Shown here: piece after piece, positions 52,532 to 62,711 of the stretch
Layout of the letters: each line of letters begins with the position of its first letter
How positions within the stretch are numbered: position 1 is the stretch's first letter
Assembly: GCF_002733955.1 (NCBI RefSeq)
Contig: NZ_NVXQ01000001.1
Location: 186,001 to 250,000, forward strand
Direction of reading: 5' to 3'
Length of the DNA stretch: 64,000 nt
Source of the DNA: Hoeflea sp.
GTDB taxonomy: Bacteria; Pseudomonadota; Alphaproteobacteria; Rhizobiales; Rhizobiaceae
Position numbers and translations under genes: made by a program
Notes under the pieces: model-generated
Database searches by the model: none
What the model saw: the letters and a program-made list of their open reading frames with translations, nothing else
What the model was told of the DNA's origin: nothing

Positions 52532-54304
52532 ATGAAGAAGATCCGCTGCGCCATCTATACACGAAAATCCTCGGAGGAGGGCTTGGATCAGGAGTTCAAC
52601 TCGCTCCATGCCCAGCGGGAAGCCTGTGCCGCCTACATCGCCAGCCAGAAGCATGAAGGCTGGGTTCCTCTGCCCCAGCACTATGATGATGGCGGCATAT
52701 CCGGTGGCACGCTGGAGAGGGCAGGGCTGAAACGGTTGCTGCAGGATGTCGATGAGGGACTGGTGGACCAGATCGTCGTCTACAAGATCGACCGGCTGAC
52801 CCGGTCACTTTCCGACTTCGCTAAACTGGTCGACCGGCTGGATGCAGCCGACGCTTCTTTCGTTTCGGTCACGCAGTCGTTCAACACAGCCACCAGCATG
52901 GGGCGGCTGACGCTCAATGTGCTTCTGTCCTTTGCCCAATTCGAACGCGAGGTCACCGCCGAGCGTATCCGCGACAAGATCGCGGCATCGAAGAAGAAGG
53001 GGCTCTGGATGGGTGGGACTATCCCGTTGGGATATGAGCCGGATGGACGGTCTCTGAAGATCGTGCCGGAGGAAGCCGAAACCGTCAGGACGTTGTTTGA
53101 TCTATATTTGCGGCACGGGTCCATCAAGGCGGTCCTGGAGCATGCTGATCGATTGGGCCTGCGCAGCAAGGCGAGGATCAAGAAGCCGACGAGGATGCGA
53201 ACCGGAAACGTCGAGCAGGCTAGCGTAAAAGGTGAAGCTGAGATCGATGAACGTCGGGCGGATGCTGTCACGAACCCGGATGCGATCAACGTTGAAGGGC
53301 ATCACCGGAATGGCGGCAATGTTCCGTTCGAACGGGCGGGCCTCCACTATCTGCTGACCAATCCTGTCTATGCCGGCCGCATTCGCCATCGTGCCCTCAT
53401 CCACGAGGGTCAGCATCAGGCAATCATTGATCCGGAAACCTGGGAAAGAGTGCAGTTACATCTCAAGGACGGTGCTGGTCGCAAACGGGGCAAGGTCGGT
53501 GGCAGCGCGAACGCCTCCTTGCTGGCGGGCAAGCTGGTGGATGAGTCCGGCAATCGAATGACCCCAAGCCACGCCAACAAGAAGGGCAGGCGCTATCGCT
53601 ACTATGTCTCCAATCGGATGATCAACGGTGGGGGCATGGATGCAGGCTCGAACACCAGCGGCTGGCGCTTGCCTGCCAAGCCCCTGGAGGAGCAGATCGC
53701 CGGTGCGGTGCTGGCGCATTTGCGCGATAGGCTCCCGGTCGATTTGCTGGTCAGTCACTCCACGGATGCCATAGCAAGGCTCGGAAACGTTTTGGATATC
53801 CTCACTGCCCAAGCACGCATGAAAGGTCCGAAAGTGATCCTGTCTTGCATGGAGCGTGCGACCATAAAGCCTGGTGCTGTGAACATCGTTCTCGATCCGG
53901 AAAGGATCGCCGATTGCATGGAAATCTCAAAGGGTGAACTGTACCCTGAAGTTCTCTCGTTCATCACCCCGTTCCAGTTCAGGAAGCGTGGTGTCGAAAC
54001 CAGGTTGGTGATCGGTACCGCATCACCGAAAGCCGTTGATGCCACGCTGATCCGAAGCATCGCCAAGGCGCATCAATACTACGAAGCGATCAAGCAGGGT
54101 CAGACGTTCGAGGAAGTAGCCGCGACGGAAAACCTCTCCAAGCGCCGCATCCTGCAGGTGATCGATCTGGCGTTCCTGGCGCCAGACATAGTCAGGTCGA
54201 TGATACATGGCGACCAGCCTATTGGTCTGACCGCAAAGTGGCTCGGGCTCAATCCGATGCCATCTGACTGGCAGGCCCAGCGGCGCATTGCCGCCGCTGT
54301 CTGA
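52532..54304 (+). CDS. Large serine recombinase, cassette 2
   Basis: A 590-residue recombinase, 18 residues longer than copy 1. The catalytic domain (YTRKSSEEG with Ser13; YKIDRLTRSL) is nearly identical to copy 1, while residues 200-250 (KARIKKPTRMRTGNVEQAS) are divergent and longer. The recombinase domain and the C-terminal FEEVAATENLSKRRILQVI helix-turn-helix are kept. No Cys-rich zinc ribbon is obvious. It ends 236 bases from the tRNA-Gln gene. It may recognise different sites from copy 1. Confidence 0.93.
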   Translation: MKKIRCAIYTRKSSEEGLDQEFNSLHAQREACAAYIASQKHEGWVPLPQHYDDGGISGGTLERAGLKRLLQDVDEGLVDQIVVYKIDRLTRSLSDFAKLVDRLDAADASFVSVTQSFNTATSMGRLTLNVLLSFAQFEREVTAERIRDKIAASKKKGLWMGGTIPLGYEPDGRSLKIVPEEAETVRTLFDLYLRHGSIKAVLEHADRLGLRSKARIKKPTRMRTGNVEQASVKGEAEIDERRADAVTNPDAINVEGHHRNGGNVPFERAGLHYLLTNPVYAGRIRHRALIHEGQHQAIIDPETWERVQLHLKDGAGRKRGKVGGSANASLLAGKLVDESGNRMTPSHANKKGRRYRYYVSNRMINGGGMDAGSNTSGWRLPAKPLEEQIAGAVLAHLRDRLPVDLLVSHSTDAIARLGNVLDILTAQARMKGPKVILSCMERATIKPGAVNIVLDPERIADCMEISKGELYPEVLSFITPFQFRKRGVETRLVIGTASPKAVDATLIRSIAKAHQYYEAIKQGQTFEEVAATENLSKRRILQVIDLAFLAPDIVRSMIHGDQPIGLTAKWLGLNPMPSDWQAQRRIAAAV

Positions 54305-54404
54305 AAGCGAACATCTTTGATTCCCGCAAACAGCGAGACCTCATGATCGACGGCCGATGGTCTGCCGATGCGGTTTCAGCAAACTGTCAGTCCGAAAATG
54401 GCAA

Positions 54405-54458
54405 ACTGAGACGAAGCAGGAATTGCCGCCTTATATGGGGCATATTTGCCGTCTCAGT
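54405..54458. repeat. Inverted repeat downstream of recombinase 2
   Basis: AACTGAGACG (54404-54413) and CGTCTCAGTT (54450-54459) are perfect 10-bp inverted arms. The inner 8-bp arms have the same 54-base outer span as those after recombinase 1. CAAACTGTCAG precedes both. Confidence 0.65.
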
Positions 54459-54539
54459 TCACCAAGCGCTCTGCTAACGTGCGGAAAGAACTCAGATATT
54501 GGCGACGGAAATCGACAGACCGGAAATGCGGAAGGTGAT

Positions 54540-54613
54540 TGGCTGGGGAACCTGGATTCGAACCAGGACTAACGGAGTCAGAGTCCGTGGGTCTACCGTT
54601 AACCTATTCCCCA
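54540..54613 (-). tRNA. tRNA-Gln(CTG)
   Basis: The minus strand folds as a cloverleaf: acceptor TGGGGAA/TTCCCCA, D arm GGTTAACGGTAGACC, anticodon loop CTCTGAC with anticodon CTG, T arm CCTGGTTCGAATCCAGG, discriminator G and encoded CCA. It lies between the recombinase cassette and the conserved chromosome, so it may mark the island edge. The gene itself looks intact. Confidence 0.95.
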
Positions 54614-54875
54614 GCAGGGGCGAGCCCTGAAAAATCGGGCCAGCGGGGCGGCTTATAACCAATAACGGACGCAGATGCAAACCCGACAATACAGTTTTTT
54701 TCGGTGGCCCCGAAAGCCCGGTTTGCGGGTTTGCTGCGGCCGCGGGGCAAGCGCAAGGGGTTGTGGCTGAAAAAGAGTTTTGCGTTCTGTTCACCGCTTT
54801 GCTAATCTTTGCCCAACGACAAACCGTGACGCGCAGCGCGGGCCCACCGGCTCGCCGCGCACGACAGGACAGACC

Positions 54876-56423
54876 GTGAAAGACCTTCGGGATGGCGACA
54901 GGCCAAACGCAGGTGCATCACTGGCAGGTGACAAGCCGTCTGAACGCGCCTCCCAGGCAGCGACGGATGGCGTGAAGCAGGGGCGCGGAATTTCCGTGGC
55001 CCCGGGCTCGTCTTCTGATGAAACGCCATCAGTGCGCGCTTCAGCCAGTGACTCCACCACCGACAAGGGCGGCTCCGAGCCGTCCGGACGGCGCAGGCGG
55101 CGGCGGAGAAAATCTGCGCGCAAGGCCGAGGCCAAGGGCCCGGCCAGCACAGCAACCAGTGCAAGTTCGCCAACGGTCGCCGTTCCTGCTGCGCCCGGCC
55201 AGAAGAAGGGTCGCCGCAGGCGCCGCAAGTCCGGACGTGAAATTCAGGGTCGTCCGCTGGCGCCACAAAAGGCCCCTTGCCAGTCGCAACCAAAGCCTCA
55301 GGGAAACCTGTCCGGACACAGGGAAGCCGCCAGCCATGCTGCACCAGGCACCGCAGCATCGGCGCCGGTCGCGCGCAGGCATGCAGACGATCTCTATGCA
55401 GCGCTTGATCTCGGCACCAACAACTGCCGTCTTCTGATCGCGCAACCGACGCGGCCGGGCCAGTTCCGGGTGGTTGATGCATTTTCCCGCATTGTCCGGC
55501 TCGGCGAAGGGCTCGATGCCACCGGCGAATTGTCTGTCGACGCCATGGACCGCGCCGTCGAGGCCTTGAAGGTCTGCGCCGGAAAGCTGAAAAACCGCCC
55601 CGTCCGGCGTCATCGCCTGATCGCCACGGAAGCCTGTCGGTCGGCGCGCAATGGGGAAGAGTTCCTTGCCCGCGTGCTCAGGGAAACCGGGCTCGAACTG
55701 GAAATCGTCACCCGCGAAACCGAAGCCCGGCTGGCTGTTGCCGGCTGCTCGTCGCTCGTGGGCCGGGAGACCGATGGTCTGGTGTTGTTCGATATCGGTG
55801 GTGGCTCCTCGGAGATCGCCATGATCGACCTGACCGAGAACCGCTCGAACCGGCTGGCAAATCACATCAAGGCATGGACCTCGCTGCCGGTTGGCGTGGT
55901 GACGCTCTCGGAACGCCACGGCGGCTGCCTGGTCACACCGGAGGTGTTTCATGCCATGGTCGCGGAAGTCGACGTCTTGCTTGCCGATTTCAATCCTCCC
56001 GTATTGCCCGCCTTTTCCGGCCTGGGCGAGGGACGGATTCATCTGCTGGGCACATCCGGGACGGTTACCACGCTGGCTGGCCTGCATCTCGATCTGCCGC
56101 GCTATGACCGCCGCAAGGTGGATGGTCTGTGGCTGTCGAACGCAGATGTAGACCTGATGCTCGACCGGCTTCTGTCCTGGGATTTCGAGGCCCGCGCCGC
56201 CAACCCCTGCATCGGCGCCGACCGGGCAGACCTTGTCCTCGCCGGTTGCGCCATCCTGCAGTCGATTCGCAAGCGCTGGCCGTCAGAGCGCATGCGTGTC
56301 GCCGACCGCGGCTTGCGTGAAGGCCTTCTCAACGAAATGATGGCGTCCGATGGCGCCTGGCGGCGCAGCGGCCGCAATTATCGCTATCGCCACCAGCGCT
56401 CGGCCCAAGGGGAAAAATCATGA
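54876..56423 (+). CDS. Ppx/GppA phosphatase family protein
   Basis: A 515-residue protein. The GTG at 54876 follows AGGACAG; the frame is open back to 54780. Residues 1-165 are a long disordered tail rich in Arg, Lys, Pro and Ser ([11 protein letters not shown]). The actin-like Ppx/GppA domain begins at [20 protein letters not shown] and includes [17 protein letters not shown] and [13 protein letters not shown] (phosphate loops), then [13 protein letters not shown]. It probably hydrolyses polyphosphate or pppGpp. It is coupled to rlmE by an ATGA overlap, an arrangement usual in rhizobia. Confidence 0.9.
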   Translation: MKDLRDGDRPNAGASLAGDKPSERASQAATDGVKQGRGISVAPGSSSDETPSVRASASDSTTDKGGSEPSGRRRRRRRKSARKAEAKGPASTATSASSPTVAVPAAPGQKKGRRRRRKSGREIQGRPLAPQKAPCQSQPKPQGNLSGHREAASHAAPGTAASAPVARRHADDLYAALDLGTNNCRLLIAQPTRPGQFRVVDAFSRIVRLGEGLDATGELSVDAMDRAVEALKVCAGKLKNRPVRRHRLIATEACRSARNGEEFLARVLRETGLELEIVTRETEARLAVAGCSSLVGRETDGLVLFDIGGGSSEIAMIDLTENRSNRLANHIKAWTSLPVGVVTLSERHGGCLVTPEVFHAMVAEVDVLLADFNPPVLPAFSGLGEGRIHLLGTSGTVTTLAGLHLDLPRYDRRKVDGLWLSNADVDLMLDRLLSWDFEARAANPCIGADRADLVLAGCAILQSIRKRWPSERMRVADRGLREGLLNEMMASDGAWRRSGRNYRYRHQRSAQGEKS

Positions 56424-57136
56424 CCCGTCCTCCCTCAGGCCCGACCGGGCGCAAGCTCGGGCAGAAGGTCAAGCGCAAGAGCAAGCTCAAGGCGTCTTCC
56501 CGGCGCTGGATCGAACGGCATCTCAACGATCCCTATGTCCAGCAGGCCAAGCAGGAAGGCTATCGCTCGCGCGCGGTCTACAAGCTTCTGGAAATCGACG
56601 AGAAGCACAAGATCCTCGACAAGGCAAAGCGCATCATCGATCTTGGCGCGGCTCCTGGTGGCTGGTCGCAGATCTCGGCGCAGGTCACCGATTCCACCGA
56701 TGCGGATCCGAAGGTCGTGGCCATCGATTTTCTCGAGATGGATGGCCTGGCCGGCGTCAAGTTCCTGCAGATGGACTTTCTCGACGATGCCGCGCCACAG
56801 GCCTTGAAAGATGCGCTTGGCGGCGCGCCGGACGTGGTCTTGTCAGACATGGCAGCGCCGACCACCGGTCACCAGCGCACGGACCACCTCAGAACCATGC
56901 ATCTGTGCGAAGTGGCGGCGCATTTTGCCATCGAAACTCTTACGCCGGGCGGGCATTTTCTTGCCAAGACGTTTCAGGGCGGAACCGAAAATGATCTGCT
57001 GACCCTGCTCAAGCAGAATTTCAAATCCGTCATCCACATCAAGCCGCCGTCGTCGCGTGCGGAATCGGTCGAGATGTTTGTTCTTGCCAAGGGCTTCAAA
57101 GGCCGCAGCGATCCCGACTCAACTGCGGACGGGTGA
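56420..57136 (+). CDS. rlmE: 23S rRNA (uridine-2'-O) methyltransferase
   Basis: A 238-residue RlmE/FtsJ enzyme, which methylates U2552 of 23S rRNA. SAM motif I is [13 protein letters not shown]; the K-D-K-E catalytic set is represented by [37 protein letters not shown] and SRAESVEMF. It has a basic N-terminal extension typical of alphaproteobacteria. It is coupled to the Ppx/GppA gene and its last 18 bases overlap the convergent MFS gene. Confidence 0.95.
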   Translation: MTRPPSGPTGRKLGQKVKRKSKLKASSRRWIERHLNDPYVQQAKQEGYRSRAVYKLLEIDEKHKILDKAKRIIDLGAAPGGWSQISAQVTDSTDADPKVVAIDFLEMDGLAGVKFLQMDFLDDAAPQALKDALGGAPDVVLSDMAAPTTGHQRTDHLRTMHLCEVAAHFAIETLTPGGHFLAKTFQGGTENDLLTLLKQNFKSVIHIKPPSSRAESVEMFVLAKGFKGRSDPDSTADG

Positions 57137-58534
57137 GGCGGCGCGTGACCCCGCCCGCTTGAGCGTGTGCCCCGAGACGGCATTTCCGGCACTGGGCGGC
57201 AGCACCAGGAACGGGATGATGGCGAAAGCGGTGATCGCCGCCACCACGAAAAACGCCGTGTGAAACGCGCTGAGATCCAGCACACCGCCATTCATGGTGC
57301 TGACCACTTCGACAATCCCGCCGGCAACGGCCACTCCGATGGCGATCGAGACCTGCTGGAAAGCCGATGTGAAAGAGCTCGCCTGGGCTGCGGTTTCAGG
57401 CGCGATCTCGGAGAAGGTCAGCGCATTGACCGAGGTGAAGAACATCGAGCGGACAAGGCCGCCGAGAAACAGGATCACCAGGATCAGCGCAATCGGCGTC
57501 GCCGGACTGAACAGGCCGTTGACAGCGATCGACAGGGCCGCGCATCCGGCCGAGAGCAGCAGCGTCGTGCGAAACCCGATCGAGCTGAGAATGCGCTTGA
57601 TGACGAACTTCATCATGATGGCGCCGGCTGCGGAGATGAAAGTGATCATCCCCGACTGGAACGGGCTCATGCCAAAACCGAGTTGCAGCATCAGCGGCAG
57701 CAGAAACGGCACCGCACCGGCACCGACGCGAAACAGGTTCGCGCCGAGCAGGGACAAGGCAAAGGTCCGGTTCCGGAACAGTTTCGGGTCAAGCAAAGGC
57801 TTCGGGTGGGACCGGGCGTGAAACAGATAGGCGATCAGGCACAAAATGCCGCCGAGGGTGGCGGCGATGCCCCAGAGAGGCGGCAGCACCGGCAGGCTGA
57901 TCACCGACAGGCCGAACACGATCCCTGAGGCCGCGCCGCCCGAGAGCCCGAACCCCAGCCAGTCGACCTTTTCGCGAACACGGATGCCGTCATCAGGCAG
58001 GATCTTCAGCGCAAAGACAATGCCTGCCAGCCCGATCGGAATGTTGATCAGGAAGATCCAGTGCCAGCTCAGGAATGTGGTCAGAAAGCCGCCCACTGGC
58101 GGGCCAACCATCGGGCCGACAAGCGCCGGGATGGTCAGCCACGCCATGGCGCTTACCAGTTGTGACTTTTCGACGGATCGCAACAGGACCAGCCGGCCAA
58201 CCGGCGTCATCATTGCCCCGCCCATGCCTTGCAGAAATCGGGAGATCACGAATTCCGCCAGGCTGCCCGAGACCGCACAGGCGACGGATCCGACCATGAA
58301 AACCCCGATGGCGATGGCAAAGATCCGTCGCGCGCCGAACCGGTCGGCCATCCAGCCGGAAATCGGAATGAAAACCGCAAGCGACACCAGATAGGCCGTC
58401 AGCGCCAGCTTGAGCGAAATCGGGCTGGTGTCGATATCGGCTGCAATCGCCGGCAAGGCGGTGGCAATGACGGTGGAATCCATCTGTTCCATGAAAAGGG
58501 CGACAGCCAGGACGAGCGGTATTGAGCGGTTCAC
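57119..58534 (-). CDS. MFS transporter, DHA2 (EmrB/QacA) family
   Basis: A 471-residue membrane protein with 14 likely helices. Motif C-like [19 protein letters not shown] in helix 1, [13 protein letters not shown] (motif A) and [19 protein letters not shown] are typical of DHA2 drug exporters. Its role would be proton-driven efflux of drugs or toxic compounds. It overlaps rlmE at its 3' end by 18 bases, so the two transcripts may interfere. Confidence 0.9.
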   Translation of the reverse strand: MNRSIPLVLAVALFMEQMDSTVIATALPAIAADIDTSPISLKLALTAYLVSLAVFIPISGWMADRFGARRIFAIAIGVFMVGSVACAVSGSLAEFVISRFLQGMGGAMMTPVGRLVLLRSVEKSQLVSAMAWLTIPALVGPMVGPPVGGFLTTFLSWHWIFLINIPIGLAGIVFALKILPDDGIRVREKVDWLGFGLSGGAASGIVFGLSVISLPVLPPLWGIAATLGGILCLIAYLFHARSHPKPLLDPKLFRNRTFALSLLGANLFRVGAGAVPFLLPLMLQLGFGMSPFQSGMITFISAAGAIMMKFVIKRILSSIGFRTTLLLSAGCAALSIAVNGLFSPATPIALILVILFLGGLVRSMFFTSVNALTFSEIAPETAAQASSFTSAFQQVSIAIGVAVAGGIVEVVSTMNGGVLDLSAFHTAFFVVAAITAFAIIPFLVLPPSAGNAVSGHTLKRAGSRAASPVRS

Positions 58535-58726
58535 AATGGGTACCCGTTGGGAAAGCGGAGGCCAGGCAGCGTCGTCCGCTCTTGAATCAGAAACCTGTTT
58601 CTACAGCAAAATACGGTCGCCGAAAGGCCGCTGCGATGCCAGATGCCGTTCGTTACTGCTTGCTGGCCGCTGGGTGCGAGATAGTACGAGATATGCCGGA
58701 ATGCATCGCCCAGACCTGTCAGGCGT

Positions 58727-59623
58727 TCAGGATGCGCCCGCGCCCTGAAGCCGCAAGGCCAGTTGCTCGGCCAGCGCCCGCACGCGTCTTGGTTGAGCCC
58801 GGCTTGGCGGAAACAGCATCTGGATCGGCGTCGCCGGCGGGGCGTGGTCCGCCAGAAGCTCGACCAGGCGGCCGGCCTCGATATCCGAGCCCACATCCAG
58901 TTCCGACCGGTACATCACGCCGTGCCCGTCCAGGGCCCATTGCCGCACCAGCGCGCTGTCATTGGCAACCCGGTCCCCTCGTACGGTCACGATCTGCCTG
59001 GCCGGGTCGGAGCCAAAGCGCCAGACATTGTCGAGGTTGATGCCGAACCGCATGACCAGGCAATTGTGGTCTTTCAGGTCGGTGGGCGTGCCTGGCTCGC
59101 CGTGCTTCTCGACATAGCCGGGCGAGGCACATACCAGCCGCCGCTTCAAGCCGAGACTTCGGATCCGCAGCGAGCTGTCGGTCACCGCGCCAAACCGGAC
59201 GGCGATGTCAAACCCCTGTCCGACAATGTCGATATAGCCGTCCGACAGCATCAGCTCGACGGAGATGGACGGGTGTTGGGCCAGAAACCGGTTGATTTCG
59301 TCGGTTACGATCGTGCGGCCAAGATCGCTCGGTGCGCTGATCCGGATCAGCCCCGACAGGGTTTGCGCACCCTGTTTTATGCGGGTCTCGAGATCCTCGA
59401 TCTCGCCCAATACATGCTTGGCGCCTTCGATCAGCGTCCGGCCTTCTTCGGTCAGACTGATCGAGCGGGTGGTGCGGTTGAGCAGCACAACGCCGTAATG
59501 GGTTTCGAGCGCCGCAAGCCGCTCTGAAACCGTGGTCGGAGACAGGCCGAGTTCGCGCGCAGCGCCTGACAGGCTGCCCTTTTCGACGATGGTCCGGAAC
59601 AGGGCGATATTGTCTAACAGCAT
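58727..59623 (-). CDS. LysR-family regulator
   Basis: A 298-residue regulator starting at MLLDNIALF (59623). The helix-turn-helix is FRTIVEKGSLSGAARELGLSPTTVSERLAALE, and the effector domain (ISAPSDLGRTIV ... AVRFGAVTDSSL) is of the CrgA/DmlR type. It is divergent from the SDR gene at 59771, which with the zinc-type reductase at 60595 is its probable target. Confidence 0.92.
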   Translation of the reverse strand: MLLDNIALFRTIVEKGSLSGAARELGLSPTTVSERLAALETHYGVVLLNRTTRSISLTEEGRTLIEGAKHVLGEIEDLETRIKQGAQTLSGLIRISAPSDLGRTIVTDEINRFLAQHPSISVELMLSDGYIDIVGQGFDIAVRFGAVTDSSLRIRSLGLKRRLVCASPGYVEKHGEPGTPTDLKDHNCLVMRFGINLDNVWRFGSDPARQIVTVRGDRVANDSALVRQWALDGHGVMYRSELDVGSDIEAGRLVELLADHAPPATPIQMLFPPSRAQPRRVRALAEQLALRLQGAGAS

Positions 59624-59770
59624 TTTGCGGAATTTCCGTATTATCAATTTGCTTTGCGGCAGTTTATCCGGCTTTGCAGGAGAGATACATAGGCCTCATC
59701 GCAGTCGAGGAACAACCCGGGCTTTTCCAGCCAAGGGCCCCCGCTAGCAGCAGAGTGAAGGAACACGATC

Positions 59771-60589
59771 ATGCCGAAAACCATCCTCATCACCGGTTCG
59801 ACTGACGGGATCGGCCTGGAAACGGCCAAGCTCCTGGCTACTGCGGGGCACAATGTGCTGCTGCACGGGCGCAATCCGCACAAGCTCGCTGAGGCAGCCA
59901 GGATTCTCTCTGCAATGAGGGATGGCGGCAGCGCGGAAACCTATACCGCCGATCTGTCGCGCATCGCGGATGTCGAAGCCTTGGCCAGTGAGGTGACCGG
60001 GCGGCATTCGGGGCTTGATGTGCTGATCAACAATGCCGGTGTCTATCGTGCGTCCGAGCCAGTGACAGAAGACGGGCTTGATATCCGTTTTGCGGTCAAC
60101 ACTATCGCTCCGTATTTGCTCACCCAGCAGCTCTTGCCGCTGATGCAGCCAACGGGTCGTGTGATCAACCTGTCTTCGGCCGCCCAGGCACCTGTCGATC
60201 TGCAGGCCCTGGCAGGGAAAACCGTTCTTTCCGACGGTGCTGCCTACGCGCAAAGCAAACTGGCTCTGACCATGTGGTCGCGCAGTCTGGGGCGGCAACT
60301 CAAGGGCAAGGGCCCGCTCGTTGTTTCGGTCAATCCCGGCTCCCTGCTTGGCAGCAAGATGGTCAAAGAGGCCTTCGGTGTCGCAGGCGCCGACCTGGCC
60401 ATAGGCGCAGACATCCTCCGCCGCGCGGCGCTTGAGGAAGAATTCGCCGCGGCTCACGGGTTATATTTCGACAATGATGCCGGCCGCTTTGCCGATCCCC
60501 ATCCCGACGCCCTCGATCCTCGCAAGTCTCAGGAAATCCTCAGCCTTGTTGAAACCATCATCTCCAGACTCACACAGGAACAGGAATAA
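59771..60589 (+). CDS. SDR family oxidoreductase
   Basis: A 272-residue SDR: ILITGSTDGIGLETAKLLA, INNAGVYRA, catalytic Ser in NLSSAAQAPV and YAQSK. It resembles retinol-dehydrogenase or WWOX-like SDRs, which often use NADP (here HGRNPHK after strand 2). It is co-transcribed with the quinone-reductase-like gene five bases downstream, and the LysR gene is divergent. Confidence 0.9.
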   Translation: MPKTILITGSTDGIGLETAKLLATAGHNVLLHGRNPHKLAEAARILSAMRDGGSAETYTADLSRIADVEALASEVTGRHSGLDVLINNAGVYRASEPVTEDGLDIRFAVNTIAPYLLTQQLLPLMQPTGRVINLSSAAQAPVDLQALAGKTVLSDGAAYAQSKLALTMWSRSLGRQLKGKGPLVVSVNPGSLLGSKMVKEAFGVAGADLAIGADILRRAALEEEFAAAHGLYFDNDAGRFADPHPDALDPRKSQEILSLVETIISRLTQEQE

Positions 60590-60594
60590 ATCCG

Positions 60595-61605
60595 ATGAAA
60601 GCCGTTGCTCTTACCCACTACCTTCCGGTCACCGATCCAAATGCGTTTCTCGACGTGGATCTGCCCAGGCCCACGCCTTCCGGCCGCGATATCCTGGTCG
60701 CGGTCAAAGCCGTGTCCGTCAACCCGGTCGACACAAAGGTCCGTGCGCCCAAGGACCAGGTCGAAGAGAGCCCGCGCGTTCTTGGCTGGGATGCCAGTGG
60801 CGTTGTCGAGGCCGTTGGCCCCGACGTCACGCTGTTCAAGACCGGCGACGAGGTTTATTACGCCGGAGACATCACGCGGCCCGGCTCCAACCAGGAATTC
60901 CAGCTGGTTGATGAGCGCATCGTCGGGTTCAAGCCCGAGCGCCTGAGCTTCGCCGAAGCCGCCGCCTTGCCGTTGACGACGATCACCGCCTATGAGGCAT
61001 TCTTCGACCGTCTCCGGATCGATCGCGATGGCGCCGACAAGGGACAATCCATCCTCATCATTGGCGGCGGCGGCGGCGTTGGTTCGATCGGCATTCAGCT
61101 TGCGAAGGCTGCAGGGCTGGTGGTCATCGCCACGGCGTCACGACCTGAAACGAGCACCTGGGTCATACAGCTCGGAGCCGATCACGTCGTCAATCACCAC
61201 CAAGACATGGTTGCAGAGGTTCGTGCGCTGGGTTTCGAACATGTCGACCACATCGCCATTTTCAACGACATGCGCCACTGGGACGCCGCCGTCGAGCTGA
61301 TCCGGGCAGAGGGTGGTATCGTCACCATCGATGACACCGATCAGCCGATGCCGATGGCCGGCATGAAGATGAAGGCGGCAAGCCTGCATTGGGAATTCAT
61401 GTTCGCCCGCGCCATGCACCAGACACCGGACATGATCGAGCAGCACAAACTGCTCACCTATGTAGCCGCTGAAATCGATGCCGGCCGCATTCGCACAACG
61501 CTCGACACGGTGCTGAGCCCGATCAACGCGCAGACCATGCGCGAAGCCCATGCGCTTATCGAGACCGGCAAGGCGAAGGGCAAGATCGTCATCGAGGGGT
61601 TCTGA
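60595..61605 (+). CDS. Zinc-type alcohol dehydrogenase-like quinone reductase
   Basis: A 336-residue MDR-superfamily protein. N-terminal GroES-like fold (SVNPVDTKVRAP, LGWDASGVVEAVG), cofactor loop IIGGGGGVGSIGIQLAKAAG. It lacks the zinc-binding Cys residues, as in quinone oxidoreductases of the ZADH/YhdH kind; the closest pattern is the zinc-binding alcohol dehydrogenase family (FIG: ZADH). It probably reduces quinones or enones with NADPH. It is in an operon with the SDR. Confidence 0.88.
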   Translation: MKAVALTHYLPVTDPNAFLDVDLPRPTPSGRDILVAVKAVSVNPVDTKVRAPKDQVEESPRVLGWDASGVVEAVGPDVTLFKTGDEVYYAGDITRPGSNQEFQLVDERIVGFKPERLSFAEAAALPLTTITAYEAFFDRLRIDRDGADKGQSILIIGGGGGVGSIGIQLAKAAGLVVIATASRPETSTWVIQLGADHVVNHHQDMVAEVRALGFEHVDHIAIFNDMRHWDAAVELIRAEGGIVTIDDTDQPMPMAGMKMKAASLHWEFMFARAMHQTPDMIEQHKLLTYVAAEIDAGRIRTTLDTVLSPINAQTMREAHALIETGKAKGKIVIEGF

Positions 61606-61691
61606 CCATCGCGATATGTTCGCTAACTAGGCGCAACGACCACCCGGTGTTCTTCGGCAAGGAGCCGGGTGGATTTCGTCACAAACGCGGC

Positions 61692-62711
61692 TCAGAACAG
61701 TTTTGCCAGCAGCTCGATGTAGTCGTAACCGCCATTGCGGCCGCCGAGCTGCCGGGCCAGGAATGTTTCCGTCAGCCGCGCCACTTGCACGCGGGTTTGC
61801 CATCGCGAATAGATCCGACCTCCACCGCTAAAACGGAAGATCTGAACACCATTCCTTCTCAATGCCTTGAGGGCACGGATCTCGGCCGGATCGAAGGGCA
61901 GGGCGGCCTCACCGCCGTGGGTGAGGACCAATGCGCCCTGCAGACTTTCTATGAGCTCGATCGGTGATTTGTCCGGGAGGACGGCTGAGGGCTCAAGCGG
62001 CTCGGCGGATCCAATGCTCGCGGCTACCTTGGTATTGATCAGCTGCTCCGGGACGGCGCCGGTGTAGAGATGATCAGTCTGATATAGCGTCGGGGAATGT
62101 ATGACTGCAGCCTTGAACAGGCCAGGTTCAGTCGACATTGCCGATAAGGCGAGCGTTCCACCGGTTCCAGATCCGAGCACCGCCAGCGCTGCAGGGTCCG
62201 CGATCCCCTGCCTGATAAGCTCGTGGGCTTCATGCAAGACAGTGGTCTCGGTGCAGCTGCCGTAGGTGCCGAATATTCCATCCCCTGCAGCCTCTACGGT
62301 CGTGTTGATGTCGCGGCAATCGATCTGCAGCACGACGTATCCGCGGTTGACCAGAAACCGGACAGTCTCGGCGATGTCAGGTCCATAGGTGCCCGAAGCC
62401 CCGCACTCGATCAGCACAACTGTTGGCAGTGGTCCCGGGATCGAATGGTCAAGCGGAATGGTCAGGCGTGGTCTGAAGCTGCTCTCCGCAGCTTTGCCCG
62501 GTTGCCAGGCGACTGTCGTTGCCGGGCCGAGCAGTGCTGAGTGGTCCGGAAAGCTGTCCGAAGCGGCAAACATCTCATGCAGCGGGATCAGTTCCGGCAA
62601 GACCGCTGTTTTCAAGCCTGAATGTCGGGCTTGCTGGTCTCTGCTCACAAGGACATAGAGGATCAGGAAAGATGCGAGAGATGCAACTGTCAGCACGAGT
62701 AGCTTCTTCAC
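61692..62711 (-). CDS. Alpha/beta hydrolase-fold protein lacking the nucleophile Ser
   Basis: A 339-residue protein with an N-terminal anchor or signal (LLVLTVASLASFLILYVLVS). The fold resembles S9/prolyl oligopeptidase-type hydrolases (PTVVLIECGASGTYG, GYVVLQIDCRD, HEAHELIRQG). The elbow reads LGSGTGG, so the position of the nucleophile in GxSxGG is Gly, not Ser. It is probably inactive as a hydrolase or uses a shifted residue. It sits alone and faces away from guaB. Confidence 0.75.
   Translation of the reverse strand: MKKLLVLTVASLASFLILYVLVSRDQQARHSGLKTAVLPELIPLHEMFAASDSFPDHSALLGPATTVAWQPGKAAESSFRPRLTIPLDHSIPGPLPTVVLIECGASGTYGPDIAETVRFLVNRGYVVLQIDCRDINTTVEAAGDGIFGTYGSCTETTVLHEAHELIRQGIADPAALAVLGSGTGGTLALSAMSTEPGLFKAAVIHSPTLYQTDHLYTGAVPEQLINTKVAASIGSAEPLEPSAVLPDKSPIELIESLQGALVLTHGGEAALPFDPAEIRALKALRRNGVQIFRFSGGGRIYSRWQTRVQVARLTETFLARQLGGRNGGYDYIELLAKLF

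Noticed and set aside
54540-54613. tRNA-Gln as the attachment site of recombinase 2
   Set aside because: Large serine recombinases rarely use tRNA genes, and I found no second copy of the tRNA 3' end in the window. The nearness is noted only as a possible island edge.
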